NCBI GenBank assembly: GCA_003136395.1
Contig: PLEH01000193.1
Span: forward strand, 472-39,098
From: Phenylobacterium sp.
GTDB lineage: Bacteria; Pseudomonadota; Alphaproteobacteria; Caulobacterales; Caulobacteraceae
Direction: 5' to 3'
DNA: 38,627 bases
Of this stretch, positions 17,009 to 24,642 are shown piece after piece. Both the position numbers and the translations under genes were made by a program. The first letter of the stretch is position 1. Each line of letters opens with the position of its first letter. The notes under the pieces were generated by a model. That model had not been told where the DNA came from. It saw nothing but the letters and a program-made list of their open reading frames with translations, and ran no database searches.

Positions 17009-19186
17009 CTAGTACTGGGCGGCGATGGAGAACTTCACCAGGCCAGGGGCGCCTTCCGAAAGCACGCTGCCGCCGACGCCAGCCCAGTAGTGCTTGTTGG
17101 TCACGTTCTGCCCGTTCACCCGGAACACGATGTGGTGGTCCTTGTAGTCCAGGGCGTAGGACGCCCCGAGGTCAAAGGTGGTGTAGGCCGGGGTGAAGGC
17201 CTGGTTGTTGGCGTTCACCGCCTGCGTTCCGGTGTGATAGAGGCCGGCGCTGACCTTCAGGTTCGGGTTCAGCCACGACAGGGTGTACTCGCCGGCCAGC
17301 GACCAGGCCTTGTCCGGCGTCCCGTCGATGCGGTTGCCCGCGATGTTCGGCTGGTCGCGATACTGGGCCGAAAGGAGCTCAGCCGTGGCGTAGACCGCCA
17401 GGTCCTTCGTGACGTAGCCGGTCAGGCTGAATTCGCCGCCCTGATAGACCTGCCGCCCGTCCTGGAAGTAGTGCAGGATCGCCGTCCCGGGCAGGTTGGC
17501 GGTGAAGGCCGCGCCCCGGTCGATCTTGAAGTAAGCGAGCTGGATCAGGAGGTTCGACTGCGGCTCAATCTTGATCCCGGCCTCGTACTGCGTGCTCTTG
17601 GTGGGGGGGAAGTTCTGGTTGGCGTTGTCCGTGTTCGACGGCGCCGCGGCGGTTTCCTCCAGCCCCTCGATATAGGTGCCGTACAAGCTCACCCAGGTCT
17701 TCGGCTTGATCACGAAGCCGGCGGAATAGGACGTCGGGCTCACCTTGTATGGGGATTTGGTGATCGCGTTGATCGAGCCGTCGTTGGAATATTCGCTCTT
17801 GCGGATGCCGCCCAGCAGTTGGATGGCGTCGGTGAGGAACATGCGGTCGAAGAGGTAGACCCCCTTGTCGTCGATCTCGGACGAAGGCGGCAGGGCCGAG
17901 TAGGTCAGATGCGGATCCGGGATGAACACCGTGTTGACGAAGTTCTGGCTGAACTTCGTGCGGATGTTCGGCGACGAGGTTAGGCCCCGCTTTGCCTCGG
18001 AGACGCCCAGCAGCAGTTCGTTGCGCGTGAAGCCGACATTGAGCGTACCGGCCAGTTCTGCGGCGTAGTTGGTGTTCTTGAACTGCGCCTGCTGGGCTGA
18101 GAACTGGACCGATCCGGAGCCGTAAGCGGCGTTGGTCGGATCGAGGGACGTCGTGAGATTGGTGGGCGTGAACTGCGGATTGTTGCGTTTGCGCTCGAGG
18201 GTGGACCGGCCGATGTAGGCGGAGACGTTCCAGTTATCGTTCAGTTTGTAGACGGCCTTGCCGAGCAGGTTCAGCTCGTGAGTCTTGTTGGCGTCCCAGT
18301 CCGCGCCGCCGATGTTGTGGCCGGGATCGAGACGGCCGACATCGGGAATCTTCACCGGCGCGGTGCCCGGGATCGTGAGGGAGAAGAGGGCCGGCTCGAC
18401 GATCTCCTTGTCGAAATATTCGGCGTCCGCCGTGATCGTCAGTCTGTCCGTCGGCTTGAAGTCGAACGTGCTGGCCAGCGCATAGCGACGGCCCGTTGCG
18501 AAATTTACGCCCGAGTCCAGATGCGCTTCGACCGCGTTCAGGCGGAAGCCGAACATCCCGACCGTGTCGCCCAGGTCGACGTGGGCGCCGTACCCGCCGT
18601 TGCTGTCGCCGAACACGTCGCCGGCGACACTCAAGCTCGGGGTGGCTCGCTTCATCGTCATGTTGACGATGCCCGCGGGAGACGAGAATCCGTAGTAGAG
18701 CGCAGATGCGCCCTTGAGCACTTCGACGCGGTCCTTGTCCTCTATCGGGAAGGCCGTGGATGAAAGCATGACGAGCGAACCGTCGAGCCGGAAGTTGGCG
18801 CGCGTATCGACCGGGATGCCACGGATCGTGAGGTTACCGTAGACGATCGGGTTGGACCCCGTGGTCGAGACACCCGCCGTATTGCGAACCGCGTCGAAGA
18901 CTTCGATCGCCTGCTGCGACAGCAGCACCTCCAAGGGGATGACCGCCACGGTCAGCGGGACGTCCAGGACCTTTGCGTTGCGGAAACTCCCCGACTGAAC
19001 GGTGTCGGTGCCGAACCGGTTAGCCTTTGCGCCCGTGACCACGACCTCCTCGACCTCCGCCGTCGCGCCACGCTCAGCGGAGGCGACAGGCTTGGCCTCC
19101 TGCGCCATCGCTGGCGCCGCGACCAGCACCGCGCTCACCGCTGAACTGATGAGCAACAAGGCTCTCGTGGACTTCGTGCGCGCCAT
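17009..19186 (-). CDS. TonB-dependent outer-membrane receptor (725 aa)
   Basis: Outer-membrane active transporter of the TonB-dependent siderophore-receptor type. The signal peptide ends near residue 28 (PAMA|QE). The plug domain (about 45-190) shows VLDVPLTVAVIP, the NTAGVS region, LTIRGIPVDTR, and the DRVEVLKGASALYYG and SPAGIVNM box. A 22-strand barrel follows, ending in an aromatic (SIAAQY) as required for assembly. ATG 19186 has GGGGAG eight bases upstream. It is the first gene of the operon that continues into the propeller, dehydratases and ABC importer. The plug is siderophore-receptor-like, but the operon context argues for import of a peptide or imino-acid compound, perhaps metal-bound. 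That cargo is inference. Confidence 0.93.
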   Translation of the reverse strand: MARTKSTRALLLISSAVSAVLVAAPAMAQEAKPVASAERGATAEVEEVVVTGAKANRFGTDTVQSGSFRNAKVLDVPLTVAVIPLEVLLSQQAIEVFDAVRNTAGVSTTGSNPIVYGNLTIRGIPVDTRANFRLDGSLVMLSSTAFPIEDKDRVEVLKGASALYYGFSSPAGIVNMTMKRATPSLSVAGDVFGDSNGGYGAHVDLGDTVGMFGFRLNAVEAHLDSGVNFATGRRYALASTFDFKPTDRLTITADAEYFDKEIVEPALFSLTIPGTAPVKIPDVGRLDPGHNIGGADWDANKTHELNLLGKAVYKLNDNWNVSAYIGRSTLERKRNNPQFTPTNLTTSLDPTNAAYGSGSVQFSAQQAQFKNTNYAAELAGTLNVGFTRNELLLGVSEAKRGLTSSPNIRTKFSQNFVNTVFIPDPHLTYSALPPSSEIDDKGVYLFDRMFLTDAIQLLGGIRKSEYSNDGSINAITKSPYKVSPTSYSAGFVIKPKTWVSLYGTYIEGLEETAAAPSNTDNANQNFPPTKSTQYEAGIKIEPQSNLLIQLAYFKIDRGAAFTANLPGTAILHYFQDGRQVYQGGEFSLTGYVTKDLAVYATAELLSAQYRDQPNIAGNRIDGTPDKAWSLAGEYTLSWLNPNLKVSAGLYHTGTQAVNANNQAFTPAYTTFDLGASYALDYKDHHIVFRVNGQNVTNKHYWAGVGGSVLSEGAPGLVKFSIAAQY

Positions 19187-19254
19187 GATTTGGTCTCCCC
19201 TCAACCTGTGCCCGCGCGTTTCATCCCGAGCGGTGCGATTGCACGATAAGTACA

Positions 19255-19282
19255 GATTGTATTTTGTAAAGCCAATAATACC
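19255..19282 (-). promoter_or_regulatory. Candidate operator/promoter of the TonB-to-ABC operon
   Basis: On the plus strand GATTGTATT (19255-19263) is followed ten bases later by AATAATACC (19274-19282). The same two halves occur before the hydrolase at 5682 (14-base spacer) and before the DHDPS operon on the opposite strand (6-base spacer). Read in gene direction it gives TACAAT, which could also be a -10 hexamer. The site is 69 bases before the receptor ATG. It lies within the 280-base gap between the divergent receptor and outer-membrane protein genes; I see nothing else clear in that gap. Confidence 0.5.
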
Positions 19283-19466
19283 ATATTGAAGGGTCGCCTC
19301 GCCCGCCACTCAAGAGCGGTCCGCGCCCGGAAGATTATCTGACCAGGAGCCTTCGGTCTTTCCGTTCGCGCGGGGTGTGGATTGGCGCGGGATGAGTTTC
19401 AATTGGACTCTTCTCGCGCCAGATACACGTCATGCGCGACGTCGAGTGACCGCGGCCTGAGATCCC

Positions 19467-20207
19467 ATGAGCCGATCCGTAGTCCTTACGACTCTTGGCC
19501 TGAGCCTGGCGTCGCATCCGAGCCTGGCCGGTCCTCCGTTCCTCACCGACGACCCCGCGCCGACCGATCGAGGCCGCTGGGAAATCAATGGTTTCGCCTC
19601 GACCTCCCTCGGCCCCGGCGGAATGGAGGGCGACACGGGTCTGGACATCAACTACGGGGGCGCCCCGGACTTGCAGCTCACCCTGGTCCTGCCGCTCTCG
19701 TTCGACGGGCCGGGTTACACCGTCAAGGGATTCCGCAGCGGTGGAGGGGCCGTCGAGTTCGGCGCCAAATATCGCTTCGTCCATCAGGACGAAGCGGGCT
19801 GGGTGCCCGACGTCAGCTTCTTCCCGAAGGCAGTCTTCCCGACCGACAGCCGCTTCGGTCCTGCCCGGCCCAACCTGCAGCTGCCTGTCTGGGCGCAGAA
19901 GGACCAGGGCGCGTGGACGGTGTTCGGCGGCGGGGGCTTCCAGATCAATCCCGGGCCCGGCCAGAAGAACTTCTGGCTCGGGGGTCTCGCCGTGCAGAAG
20001 TCCGTCACGCCCCACCTAAGTCTTGGCGGAGAGATTTTCGGCCAGACCGACGACAGCGCCGATGGCGGTGGCTTCCGCACCATCGGCTTCGCCGCCACCT
20101 ACAGGCTCAACCGGAGCTGGTCGCTGCTCGCCTCTGGCAGGCCGGCTTGGCTGGAGGGCGGACAGAGGGGCGCGCAAGCCTCTCTGTCCCTGAAGTTCGA
20201 AAACTAG
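19467..20207 (+). CDS. Outer-membrane beta-barrel, transporter-like protein (246 aa)
   Basis: A secreted protein with a short signal peptide (about 1-21, ending SLAG) and a string of amphipathic strands ending ASLSLKFEN. The opening GPPFLTDDPAPTDRGRWEI and the middle FGAKYRFVHQDEAGW are typical of small beta-barrel proteins annotated as transporter or MetA-pathway phenol-degradation proteins, whose function is largely unknown. ATG 19467 is the first possible start, as a stop codon lies two codons upstream; no strong Shine-Dalgarno is seen. It is divergent from the TonB receptor and may supply an additional passive route through the outer membrane. The family impression is moderate and the role is inferred. 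Confidence 0.72.
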   Translation: MSRSVVLTTLGLSLASHPSLAGPPFLTDDPAPTDRGRWEINGFASTSLGPGGMEGDTGLDINYGGAPDLQLTLVLPLSFDGPGYTVKGFRSGGGAVEFGAKYRFVHQDEAGWVPDVSFFPKAVFPTDSRFGPARPNLQLPVWAQKDQGAWTVFGGGGFQINPGPGQKNFWLGGLAVQKSVTPHLSLGGEIFGQTDDSADGGGFRTIGFAATYRLNRSWSLLASGRPAWLEGGQRGAQASLSLKFEN

Positions 20208-20352
20208 ACGATGGTCACCGCGGGCGCGCCGGAGAGGTTGGGCGAGTGACGTGCGCCGAGCTTGCTGAAGTTGGAGTACGTTTCGCCAGACGCCGAAGGG
20301 CGGCCAGCACAGAGGAAGACCGTTGAGATCGCACAACAAGGAGGGCCCGCGA

Positions 20353-21027
20353 TTGAACCGGACGATCAAGCGGTTGAGCATTCCCGAGGCTGTCGCCGAC
20401 TCGCTGCAGCAGCGGATCCTCAGTGGCGAGTTCAAGGAAGGCGACGCCCTGGTGCAGGAGACCTTGGCGTCGGAATACCAGGTCAGCCGCATGCCGATCC
20501 GCGAGGCGTTGCGCCAGCTGGAGGCCACCGGCCTTGTGGCGATGGCGATGCACAAGGGCGCCGTGGTCCGGTCCCTTCCCCTCGACCAGATCGCCGAATT
20601 GTTCGAACTGCGCGCCTTGCTGGAGGGCGACATCCTGGCCCATGCGGCGCCGAAAATCACCGAAGCGCAGCTCGACGCGGCCGAGGCCATCCTGGAGGCC
20701 CTGGAGCAAGCCTATCACGCCGGCGAGGTAGGGCGCTGGGGCGAGCTCAACTGGCAGTTCCACCGCAGTCTCTATGTGGCGGGCGGGCGTGTGCAATCCC
20801 TGGCCTTGGCCCAGACTGTGAATGTCCAGACCGACCGCTATGTGCGCCTCCACTTGCTGCTGACGCACGCAATCAAGGGGGCCGAGATGGAGCACCGCGA
20901 GCTCATCCGCCTCTGCCGCGCCCGAGATGCAGATGGGGCGGTCGCCTTCCTCCGCAAGCACATACTCGATACCGGGGCCGCCCTGCTGCGGGTGATTTCC
21001 GAGGCCCGGAGACCGGACGCGGCCTGA
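20353..21027 (+). CDS. GntR/FCD-family transcriptional regulator (224 aa)
   Basis: FadR-branch GntR regulator of standard size. The N-terminal winged helix (about 8-72) includes GDALVQETLASEYQVSRMPIREALRQLEATGLV. The helical FCD domain (about 78-215) carries the histidines expected for a metal- or acid-binding pocket (NWQFHRSLY, MEHRELI, RKHIL). TTG 20353 is preferred because AAGGAGGG lies seven bases upstream; an earlier TTG at 20323 behind AGGAAG is also possible. It sits directly upstream of the DHDPS-to-aldehyde-dehydrogenase operon, separated by a 92-base gap that holds an 18-bp palindrome. It is therefore the best candidate for the operon's own regulator, probably responding to a hydroxyproline-pathway intermediate. 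Confidence 0.9.
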   Translation: MNRTIKRLSIPEAVADSLQQRILSGEFKEGDALVQETLASEYQVSRMPIREALRQLEATGLVAMAMHKGAVVRSLPLDQIAELFELRALLEGDILAHAAPKITEAQLDAAEAILEALEQAYHAGEVGRWGELNWQFHRSLYVAGGRVQSLALAQTVNVQTDRYVRLHLLLTHAIKGAEMEHRELIRLCRARDADGAVAFLRKHILDTGAALLRVISEARRPDAA

Positions 21028-21063
21028 CGGCCCACCCAGCCTCGAGGCGTTGGCTTGACTCTG

Positions 21064-21081
21064 TAGATCGGATCCGATCTA
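21064..21081. promoter_or_regulatory. 18-bp perfect palindrome, candidate GntR operator
   Basis: TAGATCGGATCCGATCTA is perfectly self-complementary over 18 bases. It lies between the GntR regulator stop and the DHDPS start, 38 bases before the ATG. This is the position expected for an operator of the adjacent regulator. Confidence 0.65.
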
Positions 21082-21107
21082 GGTTTATTATTCACAATAA
21101 TACAATC
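21082..21107 (+). promoter_or_regulatory. Inverted repeat plus shared AATACAATC element before the DHDPS operon
   Basis: TATTATT-CAC-AATAATA (21086-21102) is a perfect 7-3-7 inverted repeat, an AT island in GC-rich sequence. It overlaps AATACAATC (21099-21107), the reverse complement of the GATTGTATT found before the hydrolase and TonB genes. TACAAT (21101-21106) could serve as a -10 box, giving a very short leader before the GGAG ribosome-binding site. Confidence 0.55.
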
Positions 21108-21119
21108 TACGGAGTCATC

Positions 21120-22028
21120 ATGTCACCCTGGAAAGGCGTCTTCCCCGCCGTCACCACCAAAATGACGCGGGAGGGTCAGATTGACGCCGAGGCCATGCAG
21201 GCGAGCCTCGACCGCTTGGTGCGAAACGGCGTATCGGGCGTGATTGTATTGCCGATGCTGGGGGAGAACGGCTCCCTGTCGCCCGCGGAACGGGAGCGGG
21301 TCATCCGCCTGGCCAAGGAGGCGGTCGGCGGGCGGATCCCCCTGCTATCGGGGCTGGCGGAAATCACCCTCGAAACCGCCAAGGCTCACGGCGCAGCCTA
21401 CCGCAGTTACGGGGCGGAAGGCCTGATGGTGTTCCCCAGCCTGGGCTACAAGTCCGACCCGCGCGAGACGGCGCACTGGTACCGCGAGATCGCCCGCGCC
21501 AGTGAGCTGCCGATCATGATCTACAACAACCCGATCGCCTACGGCGTGGACGTGACCGCCGAAGTGCTCGAGGAACTGACCGCGGTTCCGGAGATCGTCT
21601 GCATCAAGGAAGAGACCGGCGACATCCGCCGCGCCACCGACACCTACATCGCATTCGGCGATCGCTTCAGCGTGTTCTGCGGCGTCGACGACTTGATCGT
21701 CGAGAGTTGCGCCCTGGGCGTCACCGGCTGGGTTTCGGGCATGACCAACGCCTGGCCGGCGGAATGCGTCCGCCTGTTCGACCTCTGCCAGGCGCAACGC
21801 TACGCCGAAGCCCGCGAGCTGTACCGGATCCTCACGCCGTCCTTCCACCTCGACACCCACGTCAAGCTTGTCCAGTACATCAAGCTGGCCGAGCACCTCG
21901 TCTATGGCGCGCCGGAGTGGACCCGCGCGCCGCGCCTGCCGCTGGTGGGCGAGGAACGCGCTCACGTCACGGCGACGATCCAGGCGGCGATCGACGCGCT
22001 CAAGGTGAAGGAGCTGGTGGGAGCCTGA
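21120..22028 (+). CDS. DHDPS-family lyase, probable delta-1-pyrroline-4-hydroxy-2-carboxylate deaminase (302 aa)
   Basis: Class I aldolase of the dihydrodipicolinate synthase family (PF00701), complete TIM barrel. The Schiff-base Lys163 is in VCIKEETGDI and the catalytic Tyr135 in MIYNNP. The loop that is GTTGE in true DHDPS reads MLGEN here, arguing against lysine biosynthesis. In hydroxyproline clusters the family member (LhpC/HypD type) converts delta-1-pyrroline-4-hydroxy-2-carboxylate to alpha-ketoglutarate semialdehyde. The downstream epimerase, FAD oxidase and aldehyde dehydrogenase genes make that the best reading here. ATG 21120 has GGAG six bases upstream. It is the first gene of the operon. 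Alternatives such as N-acetylneuraminate lyase or another keto-acid aldolase are less consistent with the neighbours. Confidence 0.87.
   Translation: MSPWKGVFPAVTTKMTREGQIDAEAMQASLDRLVRNGVSGVIVLPMLGENGSLSPAERERVIRLAKEAVGGRIPLLSGLAEITLETAKAHGAAYRSYGAEGLMVFPSLGYKSDPRETAHWYREIARASELPIMIYNNPIAYGVDVTAEVLEELTAVPEIVCIKEETGDIRRATDTYIAFGDRFSVFCGVDDLIVESCALGVTGWVSGMTNAWPAECVRLFDLCQAQRYAEARELYRILTPSFHLDTHVKLVQYIKLAEHLVYGAPEWTRAPRLPLVGEERAHVTATIQAAIDALKVKELVGA
21242..21250. promoter_or_regulatory. Intragenic copy of the GATTGTATT element
   Basis: An exact GATTGTATT lies inside the DHDPS-family gene, about 120 bases after its start. It forces the codons ATT GTA TTG (Ile-Val-Leu), which are unusual in this GC-rich gene. 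It could be an auxiliary operator for looping or roadblock repression, or chance. Confidence 0.25.
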
Positions 22029-22098
22029 TGGGCTTGGCCGGCGCTCCTCCTCACTGGACGGCGTCCGCTCTTCCGCCAAGGCGGCGCGGCGGTCGGTC

Positions 22099-22926
22099 GT
22101 GAGCGCTCGGCGGCACATCGGGTTCATCGGGGTCGGCGCGATCGCCGAGGCGCTCGTCCGAGGGCTGGGCGCGGGGGGCGAGCTGGCCGCCGGTATCCAC
22201 CTGACGCCACGCAACGCCGCCACCGCCGCCCGCTTGGCCGCCGAATTCGCTTACGTCACGGTGGAGGGCGACAACCAGGCGGTGATCGACGCGAGCGAGA
22301 TCGTCTTCCTCGCCGTGACGCCTCAGGTGGCGGAGTGGGTTCTCGGCCCCCTCACCTTCCGTCCCGACCAGCGGATCGTCAGCCTCGTGGCGACGTTCAA
22401 GGTTGCGAAGCTGCGGCCGCTGGTGGCGCCGGCGCACCGCATCTTTCGCGCGGCGCCCACGCCCGCGGTCGCGCGGAGGATGGGCGCCCTCACCCTCTGT
22501 CCGCCCGACCCGGAGATCGCCGGTCTGCTGGACGGTCTGGGCCAGCTTATCCAGCTCGACGACGAGGCCGATATCGACACCTACTGGGCCGTCACCGGTC
22601 TCATGGCCAGCTACTTCGGGTTTCTCGAGGCGGTGAGCCTGTGGCTGTCCCGCCATGGGCAGGATGCGTCCGCCGCGGCCGGCTATGTCGCCGCGACCTT
22701 CCACGGCCTCGGCTCCACCGCCGAGACGGGCGCAAAGGGCGGCTTCGTCCAGTTGATCCACGACCATACCACTCCGGGCGGCCTCAACGAGCAGGCCCTC
22801 CGAGAGCTGCAGGCCGCCGGCTGGACTGACCGGATCGGCGAGGTCCTCGACCTGATCCACGCCAGGATCGAAGGTCGCGCCGGCCTGGCTGACACCCTGC
22901 CGCGGGCGGACGTGGGCCGCAGCTGA
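22099..22926 (+). CDS. ProC-like NAD(P)-dependent pyrroline-carboxylate reductase (275 aa)
   Basis: Pyrroline-5-carboxylate reductase family. The N-terminal Rossmann motif is GFIGVGAIAEALVRGL. The middle FRAAPTPAVARRMGALTL corresponds to the RAMPNTPA region of ProC. The C-terminal HTTPGGLNEQALRELQAAG matches the SPGGTT-type substrate loop. In this cluster the substrate may be delta-1-pyrroline-2-carboxylate, P5C or a hydroxylated analogue rather than biosynthetic P5C. The start GTG 22099 follows a 70-base gap after the DHDPS gene; no strong Shine-Dalgarno is visible and no better start is seen. The operon also encodes a second, unrelated imine reductase (27997), so the two probably handle different imines. 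Confidence 0.82.
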   Translation: MSARRHIGFIGVGAIAEALVRGLGAGGELAAGIHLTPRNAATAARLAAEFAYVTVEGDNQAVIDASEIVFLAVTPQVAEWVLGPLTFRPDQRIVSLVATFKVAKLRPLVAPAHRIFRAAPTPAVARRMGALTLCPPDPEIAGLLDGLGQLIQLDDEADIDTYWAVTGLMASYFGFLEAVSLWLSRHGQDASAAAGYVAATFHGLGSTAETGAKGGFVQLIHDHTTPGGLNEQALRELQAAGWTDRIGEVLDLIHARIEGRAGLADTLPRADVGRS

Positions 22927-22940
22927 CGATGGAGACGACC

Positions 22941-24629
22941 ATGACTTGCCGCTTGATCCTGGGGCTGGCCACGCTGCTGACCACTGCGCCCATGACAATC
23001 GCCCTGGCAGGCGCCGCCCCGGCGCCCGGCGTGGCCGCCACAGGCTTCCCGCGGCCGGCGGTCCCGCCGTACGAATGCCAGGCCCACGTTGCCTACGACC
23101 GGGATCTGACCTTGCCGGGCTATCTCCTGCCCACCGCGGCGGGCGCGAAGACCTGCATCCCCTTCACGACGCCGCTCCACAAGCCGCCCGCCGGCTATGT
23201 GGGGGATTACTACGTGGCCGAATTCACCGACGCCAAGCTACGACAGGCCTGGACCGAATGCGAGAAGCTCCCAGATTGCAAAAAAAGGGTGTTCGACCAG
23301 GTCATGGCGCGGCATCCGCCGAACAAGGAACACGGGCTCACCGACCCGCACGCGCGCTACCTCCTCGGCAAGATCGAGGAGAAGGGCGGCGACACGGACC
23401 TTTCGACTGTCCGCCGGCCGGGTTTCTTCGCCCGCTCGCCCTACAACGAACCCATCGCCGTGCACGAAGGGCAGACCTATACGGTCGAATTCACCGCCCC
23501 GCCGGAGGCCTATGAACGGATCCATGAGCACGCAACGGCCGACATCAAGATCCGCGGCTGGTACATCCGCGGAACCGGCGTAGACGACGGCCACGGGCGC
23601 AAGGTGCGCGCCCTGATCACCATCAGCGGCGGCGGCGGCGACCGGATGGCGGCGATCGACGATCCTAGCGACGCCGCCTACACGATCGATCCCAAGACCG
23701 GCGAGACGATCCCCAACGACGCCTGGCCGAACAGGACCACCGGCGCCCAGGGCATACGCTACTGGCGACAGCTGGCCAGCACGCTGGTGGAGGCGGGCTT
23801 CGATGTCCTGGAGTTCGACCGCCGCGGCGTCGGAGTCTCCGGCGGCTTCAGCGACACCAACACCCTGCAACAGGGGCATGACCTCTTGGACATCGTCGCG
23901 GCGTTGCGCGACGGCAAGGGCCTGCGCGCTCTCAGCCCCCGCGGACAGGTCCTGACCGGCCGGCAAGCTGCCGTCGCCATCCGTGGCGGTCCGCCGGAAA
24001 CCGGGCTGCCGGTGCTGATGCTCGGCTCCTCGCGCGGAACCATGGCGAGCTCCTGGGCCATGACGATCAACTTCGACAAGGACTGCAGCTACGACCTGCC
24101 GCAGATCACCTGCCAAGGCCCACGACACGACCCGCATATCCGAGGCGCGATCCTGCTGGCGGATTTCTCCAGTGGCGTGGGCTATGTGCCGAAGGAGACC
24201 ACCCCCAAGGACGATGGCCGGGGTCCGGGCCGCGACCGGGCGCTGTTCGTCGGCGGCATCGAGACCGAGCACCACATCGTATTCTTCCCCAGCTCGGCGA
24301 CGCTGGCGGGCATCCACACCTGGCCGAGCGCCTTCTTTGCCCGGGGGCTCTGGTGCTATGCGGACGCCCTGGAAGGGGAAATGGACGCCTACGCACGCGT
24401 GAAAGGTGACTTGAAGGACCTTGTGGTGGTGCGCGGGCCCCATCCCTACGAGACCTGGCCGCAGAGCGAAAAGACCCGGGTCCAGACCCGGATGGTGGCC
24501 TACGCCCGCGCCGTGGTGCTGGGCGCCAAGACCGTACCCGATCGTCCCGTCTGGACGAACATGAAGGAGCTCGTGGCCACCACCGGCGACGTCTGGGAGC
24601 CCTCCACCCATCCGACCGTGGCGCCCTAG
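22941..24629 (+). CDS. Secreted alpha/beta-hydrolase-like protein (562 aa)
   Basis: A large secreted protein. A signal peptide (about 1-28) is followed by an N-terminal region with paired cysteines (CQAH, KTCIPF, TECEKLPDC). An alpha/beta-hydrolase core begins near residue 220: VRALITISGGGGDR, then VLEFDRRGVGVSGG, then the nucleophile elbow GSSRG with Ser364. A late GPHPYETW may supply the histidine. ATG 22941 is chosen over ATG 22929 because GGAG sits six bases before it. It lies inside the hydroxyproline operon, 14 bases after the ProC-like gene, so it probably releases the imported nutrient from an ester or amide precursor in the periplasm. I do not recognise a named family, and the catalytic acid is not certain. 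Confidence 0.75.
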   Translation: MTCRLILGLATLLTTAPMTIALAGAAPAPGVAATGFPRPAVPPYECQAHVAYDRDLTLPGYLLPTAAGAKTCIPFTTPLHKPPAGYVGDYYVAEFTDAKLRQAWTECEKLPDCKKRVFDQVMARHPPNKEHGLTDPHARYLLGKIEEKGGDTDLSTVRRPGFFARSPYNEPIAVHEGQTYTVEFTAPPEAYERIHEHATADIKIRGWYIRGTGVDDGHGRKVRALITISGGGGDRMAAIDDPSDAAYTIDPKTGETIPNDAWPNRTTGAQGIRYWRQLASTLVEAGFDVLEFDRRGVGVSGGFSDTNTLQQGHDLLDIVAALRDGKGLRALSPRGQVLTGRQAAVAIRGGPPETGLPVLMLGSSRGTMASSWAMTINFDKDCSYDLPQITCQGPRHDPHIRGAILLADFSSGVGYVPKETTPKDDGRGPGRDRALFVGGIETEHHIVFFPSSATLAGIHTWPSAFFARGLWCYADALEGEMDAYARVKGDLKDLVVVRGPHPYETWPQSEKTRVQTRMVAYARAVVLGAKTVPDRPVWTNMKELVATTGDVWEPSTHPTVAP

Positions 24630-24642
24630 TCAGGAGCGGCGG

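Noticed and set aside
19335..20015. Minus-strand open frame opposite the outer-membrane protein
   Set aside because: Composition is typical of an antisense shadow; the plus-strand frame has a signal peptide and beta-barrel pattern.
21120..22028. Biosynthetic dihydrodipicolinate synthase (DapA)
   Set aside because: The GTTGE loop is replaced and the gene sits within a hydroxyproline catabolic operon.
23238..24611. Minus-strand open frame of 457 codons opposite the secreted hydrolase
   Set aside because: No ribosome-binding site and no recognisable domain; the plus-strand protein has a signal peptide, a hydrolase core and an operon position.
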